The notes beneath the pieces are model-generated. The model searched no databases and was not told the origin of the DNA. It was given only the letters and a program-made list of their open reading frames with translations. Shown here in pieces: positions 1 through 9,698 of a stretch of 64,000 nt of DNA (its first letter is position 1; every line of letters begins with the position of its first letter). Where the stretch lies: NCBI GenBank assembly GCA_026709415.1, contig JAPOSZ010000018.1:62001-126000 (forward strand), given 5' to 3'. This stretch comes from Flavobacteriaceae bacterium (GTDB lineage Bacteria; Bacteroidota; Bacteroidia; Flavobacteriales; Flavobacteriaceae). The position numbers and the translations under genes were made by a program.

Positions 1-1171
1 TAGTTGGATTATCATAGGTATATTCTAAGAATTGTCCTTCTTCTTCATTGTCTCTTGCTCCATTCACCAATAACTCGACGAATCGTTGCCCATCTTGATC
101 TACTCGATCAAAGTTTGTCAATACGTGCTCGAGATTTGCATTAGCGCCATGAAAAAGGTTGACATTTCGGTCGCTGACAATCCATATATAGACCGAGCCG
201 GATTTCCAATGACCCCCATCTTCTCGGAAAGAGTTCCTTAACCGAGGGATACTTAAACCTGGTCCTTTATCAAATTGTTCTTTAAGTATTTTAATGGTTT
301 CTTCGACAAATTTTTCGAGAGTTTCTCTGTTTTTAACCTCCGATGCCGTGATGGATGGCTTTTTTAAACCGTCAATGACAAGTCTTTCGCTCCCTTCAAC
401 TTTGCTGAGATCTTGGGTATAACCACCGATAAGCACGTAATCCGCTTTGGTTACGCCGTCTTTATACGAGACGGCATAAGCCTTTTTGGTTTCTGCACCG
501 TCTTGATACTCGACAAAACCACCACCACCTTCAGCTGCTTTGATAAGGTCATCGATGACTTGAACTCCTTTCAAGGTCAGACCTTCTTGGTCTCGATCTT
601 TACCGTGAGTTAACAAATCCCCACTTTCTTGGTGTACTTTGAGGAGGTAAGTATCATCCCCGTCATTGAAGTCAGTCAGTTTTCTGAGCTTTAATTCGAT
701 TTCAGCGGCCTTGGTGGCATCGGTCACTGGTTCGATTTCAGACTTAGCTCATTCGACAAATGCTTTGAGCGTTTCATCGTCCTTAACTTTATCGGCAGAT
801 GGGGGATTTACTTCCGATTCTAAGGCGGCAAGATGCTCATCTATTTTTTTAATAGAATCACCAAGTCCTGTCAGTGCATCCTGACCGGATTCAACTTGAC
901 TTTTTAAGTCACCTATAGCACCTTGTAGCTTTTCAACTTCATTTTTGACATCATCAGACGTTGGAAGACTGTTTATTGATGTTGTAAGGTTACTAATTCT
1001 ATTCTCTAAGTTAGTGATTTGACTTGAGAAGTCACCACTCACCTGAGACTTAATCTGCGCAATTTGGGCTTCTAAGTCATCGATTTCATCTTGATTGTTA
1101 TCACAACCAAAAAATAGCAACACAGTTAGAAACCCAACACCTAATAATTTAGCAAATGATTTGTTTTTCAT
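1..1171 (-). pseudogene. Cache-domain lipoprotein interrupted by in-frame TGA; 3' end outside window
   Basis: The reading frame starts at 1171 and opens with a lipoprotein signal: a hydrophobic stretch ending FFGC, with lipidated Cys about residue 23. A coiled coil of roughly 100 residues follows (EIDDLEAQIAQIKSQ and similar). The frame meets TGA at 749-751 and then stays open without another stop to base 1, for about 249 more codons. The downstream part reads as two Cache-like sensor domains, the first with TYLLKVHQESGDLLTHG and AAEGGGGFVEY, the second with SVYIWIVSDRNVNLFHG. The context ETLKAFVE-stop-AKSEI resembles the later ETLEKFVEETIKI, so the stop probably replaces an ordinary sense codon; CGA to TGA is the simplest change. 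Cache proteins bind small ligands outside the cytoplasm; no signalling output domain is visible. TGA ends many intact genes here, so recoding is unlikely. The frame is certain, the Cache assignment rests on pattern recognition. Confidence 0.75.
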
Positions 1172-1220
1172 TTAGTTTAAGTATTAAAAGTTGATTAAAT
1201 TTTCGGCGAATATAAATAAT

Positions 1221-2447
1221 TTGGGAATTATACGCTTATTTTGACATAAGTTTATATCTTAGCTGAAAATTGACGTTATGAGTCAGCACTTATCGATCAT
1301 TGATATCCTTCATCTGTTTCCGAATGAACAAAAGTCCATGGAATGGATCGAACGCTGCCGATGGGGCGATACGGTATCCTGTCCCCGATGTGGTTCTGGT
1401 GAGATCACTGAGACAACGAATCGAAAGCCACAGCCTTATTGGTGCCCACCCTGTCGCCAATATTTTAGTGTTCGTACGGGAACATTCATGGAAAAATCAT
1501 CGATACCATTGCAAAAATGGCTCATCGGCATCTACTTGTTTCTCAGCCAACCCAAGGGTTATGCCAGTACCGTTATGGCCAAGGAGCTTGGGGTGAGACA
1601 AGCCACGGCTTGGTTGATGAAAAAACGGATGCAAGCCGTGTGTTTGACGGTTTTAAATCAGTTTAGTGGAACCGTCGAAATCGATGAAACCTATATGGGA
1701 GGACAACGTAAGAATAGGTCCAAACATCAGCGGATGTTGTTGTTTGGCTTGGGGAGAGGAAGTTCTGGCCAATGTCCTGTTATTGGGGGGCATTGCACCG
1801 AGAAACGAACCAAGTCATCGCCAAAGCCGTCGATCACACCGATCAAGAAACGATGCATGCCTTCATCCATGAACAGACAACACAAGAGGCGGTGATCTAC
1901 ACCGATGAAGCCCGTTGCTATCGAGGCATGAATAGGACTCATAGCGTCGTTTGCCATCGTCGACGAGAGTTTGTCGATGGAACGATTCACACCAACGGCA
2001 TCGAATCCTTTTGGGCTAGCGTGAAGCGATCTTATAAAGGCACTCATCATTGGTGGAGTCGTCAACATTTACAGAGTGACCTCCATGAACTGACATGGAA
2101 ACATCATCACAAGGGGAAAACGTTACTGGATCAAATGGGGCTTCTGATGTGTCAGACCACAGCACATCGGACAGATCAACCATCGATGGGAAAGCCAAAA
2201 GAAAAAAAATAATAAACGCTTAAGAACCTATCAATTGATGGGGTTCATCTCATAATGGTTACTTTTGAGGTACAGAACAAAAGGCTCCATGAAAAAACTA
2301 CCACACGAACACTTACCAAAAAACGATATTCCCGTACACCTGCATTTAATGGCGGCTGCGATGATACGACTAGGGACCAAAACATCACGAAAAACAACCA
2401 AACCGAAGCCGAATAAACCCATGTCAAAATAAGCGTATAATTCCCAA
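1221..2447 (+). mobile_element. IS1595-family insertion sequence, complete, transposase frameshifted
   Basis: The element is bounded by perfect 27-bp inverted repeats at 1221-1247 and 2421-2447; the outer part reads TTGGGAATTATACGC. The only gene inside is a transposase with an IS1595-type zinc ribbon and DDE domain. GC content is visibly higher than in the surrounding genes. No abutting 8-bp target duplication is convincing: TAAATAAT lies on the left and TAAATTCA on the right, sharing only TAAAT. The stretch 2213-2420 inside the element shows no gene. A nine-G run lies just outside the right end (2461-2469). The insertion is upstream of the broken Cache lipoprotein, close to its start. Confidence 0.88.
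1278..2212 (+). pseudogene. IS1595-family transposase, split by a -1 frameshift at a G6 run
   Basis: The N-terminal part (1278-1895 frame) has a zinc ribbon CPRCGSG ... WCPPCRQYF and the conserved FSVRTGTFMEKSSIPLQKW region typical of IS1595 transposases, then the first catalytic Asp in VEIDETYMGG. The continuation lies in another frame (open from 1772 to 2212) and carries IYTDEARCY with the second Asp and NGIESFWASVKRSYKG with the third catalytic site. The frames join at the six Gs at 1785-1790, where re-reading one G gives VIGGALHRETNQV. Either one G has been lost (7 to 6) or the ribosome slips by -1 there. Programmed slippage is known in other IS families; I know of none established for this one, so inactivation is the default. 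The joined protein would be about 310 residues, usual for the family. Confidence 0.82.
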
Positions 2448-2517
2448 TAAATTCATTAAAGGGGGGGGGTATTTCAAACGCGATTTTTTCAGTTTTATAA
2501 ATTCTTTAAGAAAAATA

Positions 2518-2727
2518 ATGAGTGGAGAACATTTGATATTCATTGTTGATCAAAATTCGGATCTTCTTAGACTTGAAATTTTTTATTTAATTCCTCAAAA
2601 CAACATATGGCAATACATTTTGTATGCTTTCAACCGTATAGAAGGTGGAGATATTTTCAACGTTTCCCTTTGGGCTGATTCTACGAATCTTGACAAGGAC
2701 AACAATTGCAGTGAAATCAAAATTTGA
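2518..2727 (+). CDS. small hypothetical protein, doubtful
   Basis: An open frame of 69 codons lies between the IS1595 element and the isochorismate synthase gene. The predicted protein has an alternating hydrophobic pattern (LIFIVDQ, IFYLIPQNNIWQYILYAF) and no cysteine-rich, signal or membrane feature I can name. It is not recognised as any family. It may be the tail of a gene cut by the IS insertion or a chance frame in AT-rich DNA. The rest of 2448-2879 shows no other gene. An imperfect hairpin (GAAATGAAG ... CTTCATCTC) is present near 2794-2820, without a following T run. Confidence 0.25.
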   Translation: MSGEHLIFIVDQNSDLLRLEIFYLIPQNNIWQYILYAFNRIEGGDIFNVSLWADSTNLDKDNNCSEIKI

Positions 2728-2879
2728 AATATCTGTAAAATCGAACTTTAATAGCTGCCCCAATTTTGAGCACAGAACAAAGGTGCACTATGAAATGAAG
2801 TCTCTATTCTTCATCTCATAGCAAGAAAATTCTTAGTTTTGGTGGTCGGCATCAAGTCCTATAAAAAACGTGTACCCAG

Positions 2880-3923
2880 ATGATCAAACAATTGATTGAA
2901 AAATTCGACGACCTATTGAAAGAAAATCGGGCCTTTGTTTTTTTTCGTTTTCCAAATTCAGATAGAGTCCATTTGTACATCCAAAATGGTTTAGCGGTAA
3001 ATAGAACATCTGAATTTTCATCGCCGGGATTCGTACTAGCCCCTTTTTCTTATCAGGGTGAACACAGTAACCTATTGATTAGAGATCAATCCGAAGAGTT
3101 TTTAATTCAAACCTATAAACCTCGCAGAGAATATAAAAACCCTATAAAATCAGCATCATTTGATCAATCTTCGTTTATCAATTTGGTAATAAACGCGAAA
3201 AAATATATTCTGGAAAAGAATGCAACCAAAGTTGTCGTATCTGCCTCTGGAGAAATAAACAATAGCAGCAAGTTTTCCCGTTTATTTTGTGATACGCTGT
3301 TAGAATACCAAAGTGCATTTGTCTCTTTTTTCCATCATCCTGAAATCGCCACATGGCTTTCTGCTACTCCCGAACTATTACTTCAAAAAAAAGGCCTTCA
3401 TTATAAAACAGTGGCATTAGCTGGAACGAAATCATCCAATCCTCATGAGTATAGACCTTGGACTGAGAAAGAAAAGCATGAGCAAAAAATAGTCCAAAAT
3501 CAAATCCATGATGATTTAAAATCGATATGTGGTAAATATAAAATTGATATTAGCCAAACCTCAGATTTGAATGCTGGTCACCTATTTCATCTATTGACTG
3601 AATTTGAATTCCAAACCGATTCTCATCCTACAACAATTCTCAAGTTATTACACCCGTCCTCTGCCATTGCGGGGCATCCCAAAGAAAACGCTTTGGCATT
3701 TTTAAAACATAACGAAGGATACAGTAGATCGTTTTATTCAGGATTTTTAGGACCAACGGATATCAATGATTTTTCACTTTTTGTGAATATTAGATGTGCT
3801 CAAATGTTGAGTGATACTGTGCGATTGTATGTTGGGGCTGGAATTACTTTAGATAGTGATCCTGAAAGTGAGTGGGAAGAAATATTGCAAAAATCCAAGA
3901 CTATTTCAAAGATGTTGAACTAA
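2880..3923 (+). CDS. menF: isochorismate synthase (chorismate-binding family)
   Basis: The enzyme converts chorismate to isochorismate, the entry step of menaquinone or siderophore synthesis, in the cytoplasm. The 347 residues carry the chorismate-binding signature in order: WLSATPELL (159-167), ALAGT (179-183), the EKEKHEQ helix (196-202), HPSSAIAGHPK (258-268), EGYSRSFYSGFLG (279-291) and GAGITLDSDPESEWEE (319-334). Length fits MenF/EntC-type stand-alone enzymes, and I see no glutamine amidotransferase or lyase partner nearby. The short poorly conserved N-terminal part is usual for Bacteroidota copies. The gene stands alone between two decayed mobile regions, so no men operon is visible here. 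Anthranilate or aminodeoxychorismate synthase is the alternative, but the AIAGHPK region fits isochorismate synthase better. Confidence 0.83.
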   Translation: MIKQLIEKFDDLLKENRAFVFFRFPNSDRVHLYIQNGLAVNRTSEFSSPGFVLAPFSYQGEHSNLLIRDQSEEFLIQTYKPRREYKNPIKSASFDQSSFINLVINAKKYILEKNATKVVVSASGEINNSSKFSRLFCDTLLEYQSAFVSFFHHPEIATWLSATPELLLQKKGLHYKTVALAGTKSSNPHEYRPWTEKEKHEQKIVQNQIHDDLKSICGKYKIDISQTSDLNAGHLFHLLTEFEFQTDSHPTTILKLLHPSSAIAGHPKENALAFLKHNEGYSRSFYSGFLGPTDINDFSLFVNIRCAQMLSDTVRLYVGAGITLDSDPESEWEEILQKSKTISKMLN

Positions 3924-4474
3924 TATCCTTGAATAGTAATCCTTTTTAAAATAGCTCTTACAAGAAGATGTTTTGAAAACGAATTCATTCTTTGAGAACC
4001 ATATACTCAAATCGGCAAAAGCATGGTTAACAATGGGATACACTCCATCTATCGATTTTTTCTCTCTCAAAAAGCAAGCAAAATTGCTGATGCACGAGAT
4101 TGAGAGAAAAAAAGAACATGAGAATACACTGAAAATATAAGCCTTTCAAATTAAAAAATTGGGAAAAGATGTAGGAGAAGATCCCGATAAAGTTGATGAT
4201 ACAAATCCAAATCAGAACCCCAATAGTAGAAGCGAAAAAGATGGAGTCGTTTTCTTGACATGAATCTTACAAAGCTTTTTTAAACATAATCTCACTGTAC
4301 GTATCAATTGATAGCCAAGAGGAGTTGCATATATAGATCCTTTGAATGGGTAAGTTGAATATGGGAACCACTTAGCAACACTTTAGATTACTGTATTTTA
4401 TCTGTAAGATTTTATGGTTCTACCACTTTGTTGGTCTGTAAAGAGATATCAATGGGCATAAAAACTCAAATAGC
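3924..4474. other. gene-poor decayed stretch before the IS5 element
   Basis: No intact gene is present. The only recognisable content is the decayed paralogue at about 4047-4281, described separately. The part from 4282 to 4474 shows nothing I can assign, except that AAAAACTCAAATAG at 4460-4473 recurs at 4487-4500 just inside the left end of the IS5 element. Confidence 0.6.
4047..4281 (+). pseudogene. decayed copy of the coiled-coil gene at 13793-14428
   Basis: Read on the plus strand, this stretch matches the reverse strand of 13757-14300 piece by piece. It shares the end of the second membrane segment (YRFF, then SQKASKIADA in the intact gene), the KKEHENTLKI segment, the acidic tail (KKLGKDVGEDPDK and DPNQ-type residues) and even the 3' flank after the stop codon. 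The whole 54-bp repeat array of the intact gene is absent and the joint breaks the frame. The codon CAA in the intact gene (LKIQ) is TAA here (4138-4140). It is therefore a dead duplicate, lying between the menaquinone gene and the IS5 element. Confidence 0.75.
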
Positions 4475-5973
4475 TAGTCGCTCCTTAAAAACTCAAATAG
4501 AGTCCATCACCCCTTTGATATGTGGGATGGAATGATACCCTACTGGCCAAGACAGGGTTTTGAAATCTGCAAGGAAATGCGTCTCTTGGTCTCAAAACCT
4601 TGCAGAAATGATCAAAAAAGTGCCCCCAAAACAGCCCCAGTTATTTGACTCGGAATTCAATGCTATCCTCAATCCAAAACATCAGATCAAGTGGCTGGCT
4701 GATGCCATCGATTGGTCTTTTTTTGAAAAAGCCTTTGAGCCTCTGTATGCCAAAACAGGCCGTCCGGCCCATCCCATTCGGGTGATGGTGGGTTGTTTGA
4801 TGCTGAAACGTCTTTACAATTTAGGTGATGAAACCCTCATGGATCGCTGGATTGAAAATCCAACCATGCAGTACTTTACGGGTTCTGATGTCATGAAACA
4901 CCAGCCGCCTTGCGATCCTTCTGATTGGAGTCACTTTAGAGATCGTATTGGCCAAGCAGGGGTGGAAAAGATCTTTGCTTACTCGGTTCAGTGGCATCAA
5001 AAAGAAATCAAAAAGTCATCGATGGTCTTATCGGATACCACCGTGCAAGGCAACCATGGGACCTTTCCGACTGATGCCAAACTGAATCAAAAAGTCATCG
5101 ATCAATGCCACAAGATCGCCAAAAAAGAAAAGATCCCACAGAGGCAAACCGATGCCAAAGCCTCGAAAGAACTGGTACGTCAAACCTTGAACGGGAAGCA
5201 TCCTCGACGAGCTCAAAAAGCCAAAAAGGCCACGTCGAAACTCAAGACCTTAGCGGACCGACCAGTGCGGGAATGAACACGAAAACGGCCTCCTCGGCAA
5301 CGGAGCCCATACCAAGAAGAGCTGGATCGGTATCAAAGAGTCATCCATTAACAGCGATTCGATCAAAATAAAGTCGATGCCATTCACAAGCCGTTCACGG
5401 CTGGCATGGCCAAAGGCAAGGCTCATCAAATGGATGCATTGGGGAATCAAGTGGGACTGATGGCGACGGGAGGCCCAACCATGATCATCACGGCGATCCG
5501 TGCTTTTGAGGGCCACCCTCATGATAGCCAAACCATCCAACCCTTATGGGAACAACAGGAATCCATCGTCGGTCTAGCCCCCAAAGAACTGGTGTATGAC
5601 CGAGGCGGTCGGGGAAAGCGTCCGATGGGAAGCACCAAGAGATCGATGCCAGGTAAACCATTGAAAAGCGATACCCCGTATCAAAAGCACAAGAAGCGGA
5701 AAAAGTGCCGACGCCGAGCAGCCATAGAGCCACTGACTGGCCATCTCAAAACAAAACATCGGATGCAGGAAAACGATTTGATGGGCGCCCCATCGCCAAC
5801 AATCAACGCCTATTTGGCCGCTACGGGATGGAATCTGAAGAAATTCATGGAACCATGAGTCCAAGATTTTCTTTTTTACTTTTTCAGAGGGGCTTCATTG
5901 TCAGTTCAAAGAACTTTGATCATCAAAATAATAGAACTGGAACCACTAAAAAAGACTTTTTAAGGAGCGACTA
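4475..5973 (+). mobile_element. IS5-type insertion sequence with degraded transposase
   Basis: Perfect 17-bp inverted repeats, TAGTCGCTCCTTAAAAA and its complement, lie at 4475-4491 and 5957-5973 and enclose one transposase frame. If the outermost TA on each side is counted as flank, the element sits in a TA target duplication. GC content is clearly higher than in neighbouring genes. The transposase carries two internal stop codons, so this copy cannot move by itself. A diverged fragment of a related copy follows at 6036-6190. Confidence 0.8.
4560..5858 (+). pseudogene. IS5-family transposase with two nonsense codons
   Basis: One frame runs through the element, with TGA at 5274-5276 and TAA at 5349-5351. 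The N-terminal domain shows the DUF772 pattern (EPLYAKTGRPAHPIRVMVG, then LKRLYNLGDETLMDRW). The catalytic core starts at MVLSDTTVQGNHGTFPTDAK (first Asp), continues with ELVYDRGGRGK (second Asp) and ends with RRRAAIEPLTGHLKTKHRM (Glu). After the two stops the frame reads on with family-like sequence (DQNKVDAIHKP, GMAKGKAHQM), so the protein is interrupted, not shifted. Both stops can arise from single C-to-T changes (CGA to TGA, CAA to TAA). The family motif DRGYRG appears here as DRGGRG, another sign of decay. The start is uncertain: TTG at 4560 is the only early in-frame choice. Confidence 0.8.
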
Positions 5974-6035
5974 AATAAAGAGTTCATATTCGAGACCAAA
6001 CCCGTCAAGACATAAAAGCCCCCCCATTAACCATA

Positions 6036-6190
6036 TCGATGGTGTTATCCGATACCACCGGTCAAGGCCACCACATGACGTTTCCCTTCGATGCCAAACT
6101 GAATAAAAAAGTGAAGGACCAATGTCATATGAACGCCAAAAAAGAAAAAATAAAACAACAGTAGACCGATGCCAAAGCCTCAGATTACGA
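6036..6190 (+). mobile_element. remnant of a second IS5-type transposase
   Basis: The stretch aligns with the transposase core of the neighbouring IS5 element at about 5020-5175. Shared pieces include the SDTT motif region (TCGATGGTNTTATCNGATAC), GATGCCAAACTGAAT, GCCAAAAAAGAAAA and ACCGATGCCAAAGCCTC, interrupted by many substitutions. A CAA/CAG codon has become TAG near 6161. No ends are recognisable, so this is an old fragment and not a movable element. Its divergence from the adjacent copy suggests two separate insertions rather than a recent duplication. Confidence 0.75.
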
Positions 6191-6398
6191 AAGAGATTTT
6201 GGGGACGGATGAAACGGCCTTATTGATGAACACTTCAGTGCTAAATGATGCAGAACAGGTCAATAGAAGAACTCAAGAAATCACGCTAAAGTTGAATGGT
6301 AAACTTGGATAACTTCCGAGATTCTGTTATGTCCTTTCGTGTCATTTGGTGTTACTATAAATTAATCGTATTGAAACCAAAGTTTAGAGAGAAAAACA

Positions 6399-6406
6399 TA
6401 AATTTG
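6399..6406 (+). promoter_or_regulatory. Bacteroidota -7 box upstream of pfkA
   Basis: TAAATTTG fits the TAnnTTTG -7 consensus used by the primary sigma factor of Bacteroidota. A TTG lies 25 bases further upstream (6371-6373), slightly beyond the usual spacing. The pfkA start codon is 22 bases downstream. Assignment is by pattern only. Confidence 0.4.
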
Positions 6407-6428
6407 ACGTACTTTCAAAGGGCATCCA

Positions 6429-7412
6429 TTGATTCAAACCAAGAAAATTGCTTTAATGACATCCGGAGGGGATGCTCCAGGAATGAATGCATGTATAAGA
6501 GCGGTTGCTAGAGCCTGTCAGTATTATAAATTAGAATGCTTTGGCATTATGCAGGGTTATGAAGGATTAATCAATGATGATTTTATAGTATTGGATGCTC
6601 GAGCCGTTAGAAATATTATCAACAGGGGAGGGACTATTTTAAAATCGGCACGTTGTGCTGCTTTCAGAACCAAAGAAGGAAGAGCCAAAGCATGGAACAA
6701 CATACAAAAGCACGAAATTGATGCTCTCATCATCATTGGTGGTGATGGAAGTTTAACCGGTGGGATGATTTTTCAAAAAGAATATGGCATCCCTGTGGTT
6801 GGCATTCCTGGGACAATAGACAATGATATCTTTGGAACTTCGAAAGCCATTGGTTTTGATACGGCCGTCAATACAGTCATTCAAGCCATTGATAAAATTC
6901 GAGATACGGCTTCTTCCCATAACCGATTATTTTTTATTGAAGTGATGGGACGAGATGCGGGACATATAGCATTAAATGCAGGGATTGCAGCAGGGGCAGA
7001 AGAAATTCTAATTCCAGAACAAGAACAAGGAATTGAGAACTTGATCAAAACCCTCAAATATGGCAAAAAAAGTGGTAAATCTTCAAGTATTGTAGTCGTG
7101 GCTGAAGGGGACAAGACCAAAGATAATGTCTATAACCTCGCTCAACAAATCAGAGAAGAACTCCCCGGATATGATGTGCGGGTTTCGGTATTAGGTCACA
7201 TCCAAAGAGGAGGCAGCCCCACCTATTTTGATCGGGTTTTGGCTTCAAGAATGGGTATTTATTCAGTAGAAATATTAAGAGAAGGAAAATCAAATGTCAT
7301 GATTGGTATCCAACTAGATAAATTAGTTTTGTCGCCATTAAAAGATGCTATCAAAGGAAAATCGGCCATCAATAAGAATATGGTCAGAATTTCCAAAATA
7401 TTAAGTGTATAA
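6429..7412 (+). CDS. pfkA: ATP-dependent 6-phosphofructokinase
   Basis: The enzyme phosphorylates fructose 6-phosphate to fructose 1,6-bisphosphate in glycolysis. The 327-residue protein has the standard PfkA motifs: TSGGDAPGMNA (11-21) for ATP binding, IIGGDGSLTGG (102-112), PGTIDND (127-133) with catalytic Asp131, MGRDAGH (173-179) for the sugar phosphate, and LGHIQRGGSPT further on. Length fits the short bacterial form. The start is TTG at 6429, since no ATG precedes the conserved IALMTSGGD in this frame. gapA follows 26 bases downstream on the same strand and the kinase gene comes next, so the three probably form a sugar-catabolic operon. Confidence 0.96.
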   Translation: MIQTKKIALMTSGGDAPGMNACIRAVARACQYYKLECFGIMQGYEGLINDDFIVLDARAVRNIINRGGTILKSARCAAFRTKEGRAKAWNNIQKHEIDALIIIGGDGSLTGGMIFQKEYGIPVVGIPGTIDNDIFGTSKAIGFDTAVNTVIQAIDKIRDTASSHNRLFFIEVMGRDAGHIALNAGIAAGAEEILIPEQEQGIENLIKTLKYGKKSGKSSSIVVVAEGDKTKDNVYNLAQQIREELPGYDVRVSVLGHIQRGGSPTYFDRVLASRMGIYSVEILREGKSNVMIGIQLDKLVLSPLKDAIKGKSAINKNMVRISKILSV

Positions 7413-7435
7413 ATAATGATTAAATCAAAAAATAA

Positions 7436-8428
<993 letters not shown>

Positions 8429-8437
8429 ATTATAAAC

Positions 8438-9295
8438 ATGTTTTTTATTGCAGATAGCGGTTCTACTAAAACAGATTGGATCGCTATAGACAATACGGGG
8501 AAGGTATTGTTGACCACCCAAACGCATGGTCTCAATGCCTCTATTTTAGAGGAAGAAATTCTCGATCAGAGAATAAAACAGAACCCACAACTCATCCAAC
8601 TTCAAAGCCAAGTAAAAAAAATTTACTTCTATGGTGCTGGTCTGGGGGTCAAAACAGCCGCTCAAAGCATGGAAAAAGTTTTAAGCCAGATATTTATCAA
8701 TAGTTCATTTTTGATACGAGAAGATACCTATGCGGCTGTCTATGCCACCATAACCCCATCCCAACCGGCCATTATATGTATTTTAGGAACAGGATCGAAC
8801 TGTTCTTATTATGATGGAAAAAATGTCGAACAAAGAGTCAGATCGTTAGGGTATATCATCATGGATGAAGCCAGCGGAAATTTTTATGGCAAACAACTCA
8901 TCAGAAGTTATTATTTCAATGAACTTTCTAAAGGAATGAAAGCTAAGTTTGAAAGTCAGTACGATATGAGAAATGAAGTGATCAATAAAAATTTATACGA
9001 AAATGAAAATCCGAATACTTATCTAGCTAAAGTTGGAAAATTTGTTATTGAGAATAAAGAAGAACCACTTTTTCAAAAAATTATTTTTGAAGGACTTAAT
9101 CGGTTCATTGAACACCAAATTTTCCAATTTGAAAATTGTAAAGAAGTCCCAATTCATTTTATTGGCTCGGTGGCCTTTTACTTAAAAAAAGAAGTAGAAA
9201 AGGCCCTAGATTCGTATGGGTTGACATTGGGACGAATTGTTAAAAGACCAATCGACAGATTGGTGGAGTATCACAAATTATTTTTATCAGAATAA
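8438..9295 (+). CDS. BadF/BadG/BcrA/BcrD-type ATPase, N-acetylglucosamine-kinase-like
   Basis: The 285-residue protein has the ASKHA-fold phosphate loop ADSGSTKTDW (5-14), a second loop ICILGTGSN, and the metal/phosphate region GYIIMDEASGNFYGK. Bacteroidota homologues of this size are annotated as N-acetylglucosamine kinases or BadF-type ATPases, which would phosphorylate an amino sugar. The sequence alone does not fix the substrate. It follows gapA by 9 bases on the same strand, which supports a role in sugar use. The gene ends 14 bases before the convergent ridA gene, with no clear terminator hairpin. Confidence 0.8.
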   Translation: MFFIADSGSTKTDWIAIDNTGKVLLTTQTHGLNASILEEEILDQRIKQNPQLIQLQSQVKKIYFYGAGLGVKTAAQSMEKVLSQIFINSSFLIREDTYAAVYATITPSQPAIICILGTGSNCSYYDGKNVEQRVRSLGYIIMDEASGNFYGKQLIRSYYFNELSKGMKAKFESQYDMRNEVINKNLYENENPNTYLAKVGKFVIENKEEPLFQKIIFEGLNRFIEHQIFQFENCKEVPIHFIGSVAFYLKKEVEKALDSYGLTLGRIVKRPIDRLVEYHKLFLSE

Positions 9296-9309
9296 CCTCA
9301 AAATGGGGA

Positions 9310-9696
9310 CTATGTATCTTTGACGGCAATCATTGAAATTTCAATTTTTGCATTTTTGGGTAGGGTTTTCACTGCAACGGTTTCTCGAACGGGTGGCGTT
9401 GTATTTTCAAAATATTGAGCATAAATTCGATTGACCGCTTGAAAGTCATCCATGGTTTCTAAATAAATGACTGATTTAACCACATGTGAAAACGACAGGT
9501 TGCCAGCTTTTAAGATTTCATTGAGATGATTCATCACCAAATGAGTTTGATCTGCAATAGACCCATCGAGTAATTCCCCAGTTTCTATGTCTATGGGAAT
9601 TTGTCCAGCCGTGTAAAGGGTGTTACCGATTCGAATCCCTTGACGATAGGGCCCAATGGGTTCTGGGGCTTTGGGTGTAAATAAAACTTTTTTCAT
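9310..9696 (-). CDS. ridA: RidA family enamine/imine deaminase
   Basis: RidA proteins hydrolyse reactive enamines and imines such as 2-aminoacrylate to ketoacids and ammonia. The 128-residue chain matches the trimeric YjgF/RidA family: PIGPYRQGIRIGNTLYTAGQIP near the start, the VVKSVIYLETMDDFQAVNRIY stretch split across the subunit interface, and PPVRETVAVKTLP with the substrate-carboxylate-binding Arg104. The ATG lies two bases after the lptD stop codon, so the two genes are probably cotranscribed. A metabolic link to lptD is not obvious; the pairing is a gene-order feature. Confidence 0.9.
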   Translation of the reverse strand: MKKVLFTPKAPEPIGPYRQGIRIGNTLYTAGQIPIDIETGELLDGSIADQTHLVMNHLNEILKAGNLSFSHVVKSVIYLETMDDFQAVNRIYAQYFENTTPPVRETVAVKTLPKNAKIEISMIAVKDT

Positions 9697-9698
9697 AT

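Larger units (their letters stand above)
5974..6428. other. gene-poor stretch between IS5 element and pfkA
   Basis: No intact gene is present. It contains the IS5 fragment at 6036-6190 and, near its right end, the likely pfkA promoter box. A run of seven Cs at about 6019-6025 is unexplained. I see nothing else to assign. Confidence 0.6.

Noticed and set aside
749-751. TGA read as Trp or selenocysteine
   Set aside because: TGA is the natural stop of many intact genes here (for example at 26460, 38932, 46865 and 59259), and no selenocysteine-type hairpin is evident.
1212-2455. 8-bp target duplication of the IS1595 element
   Set aside because: Only TAAAT is shared in similar positions; the flanks do not match over eight bases.
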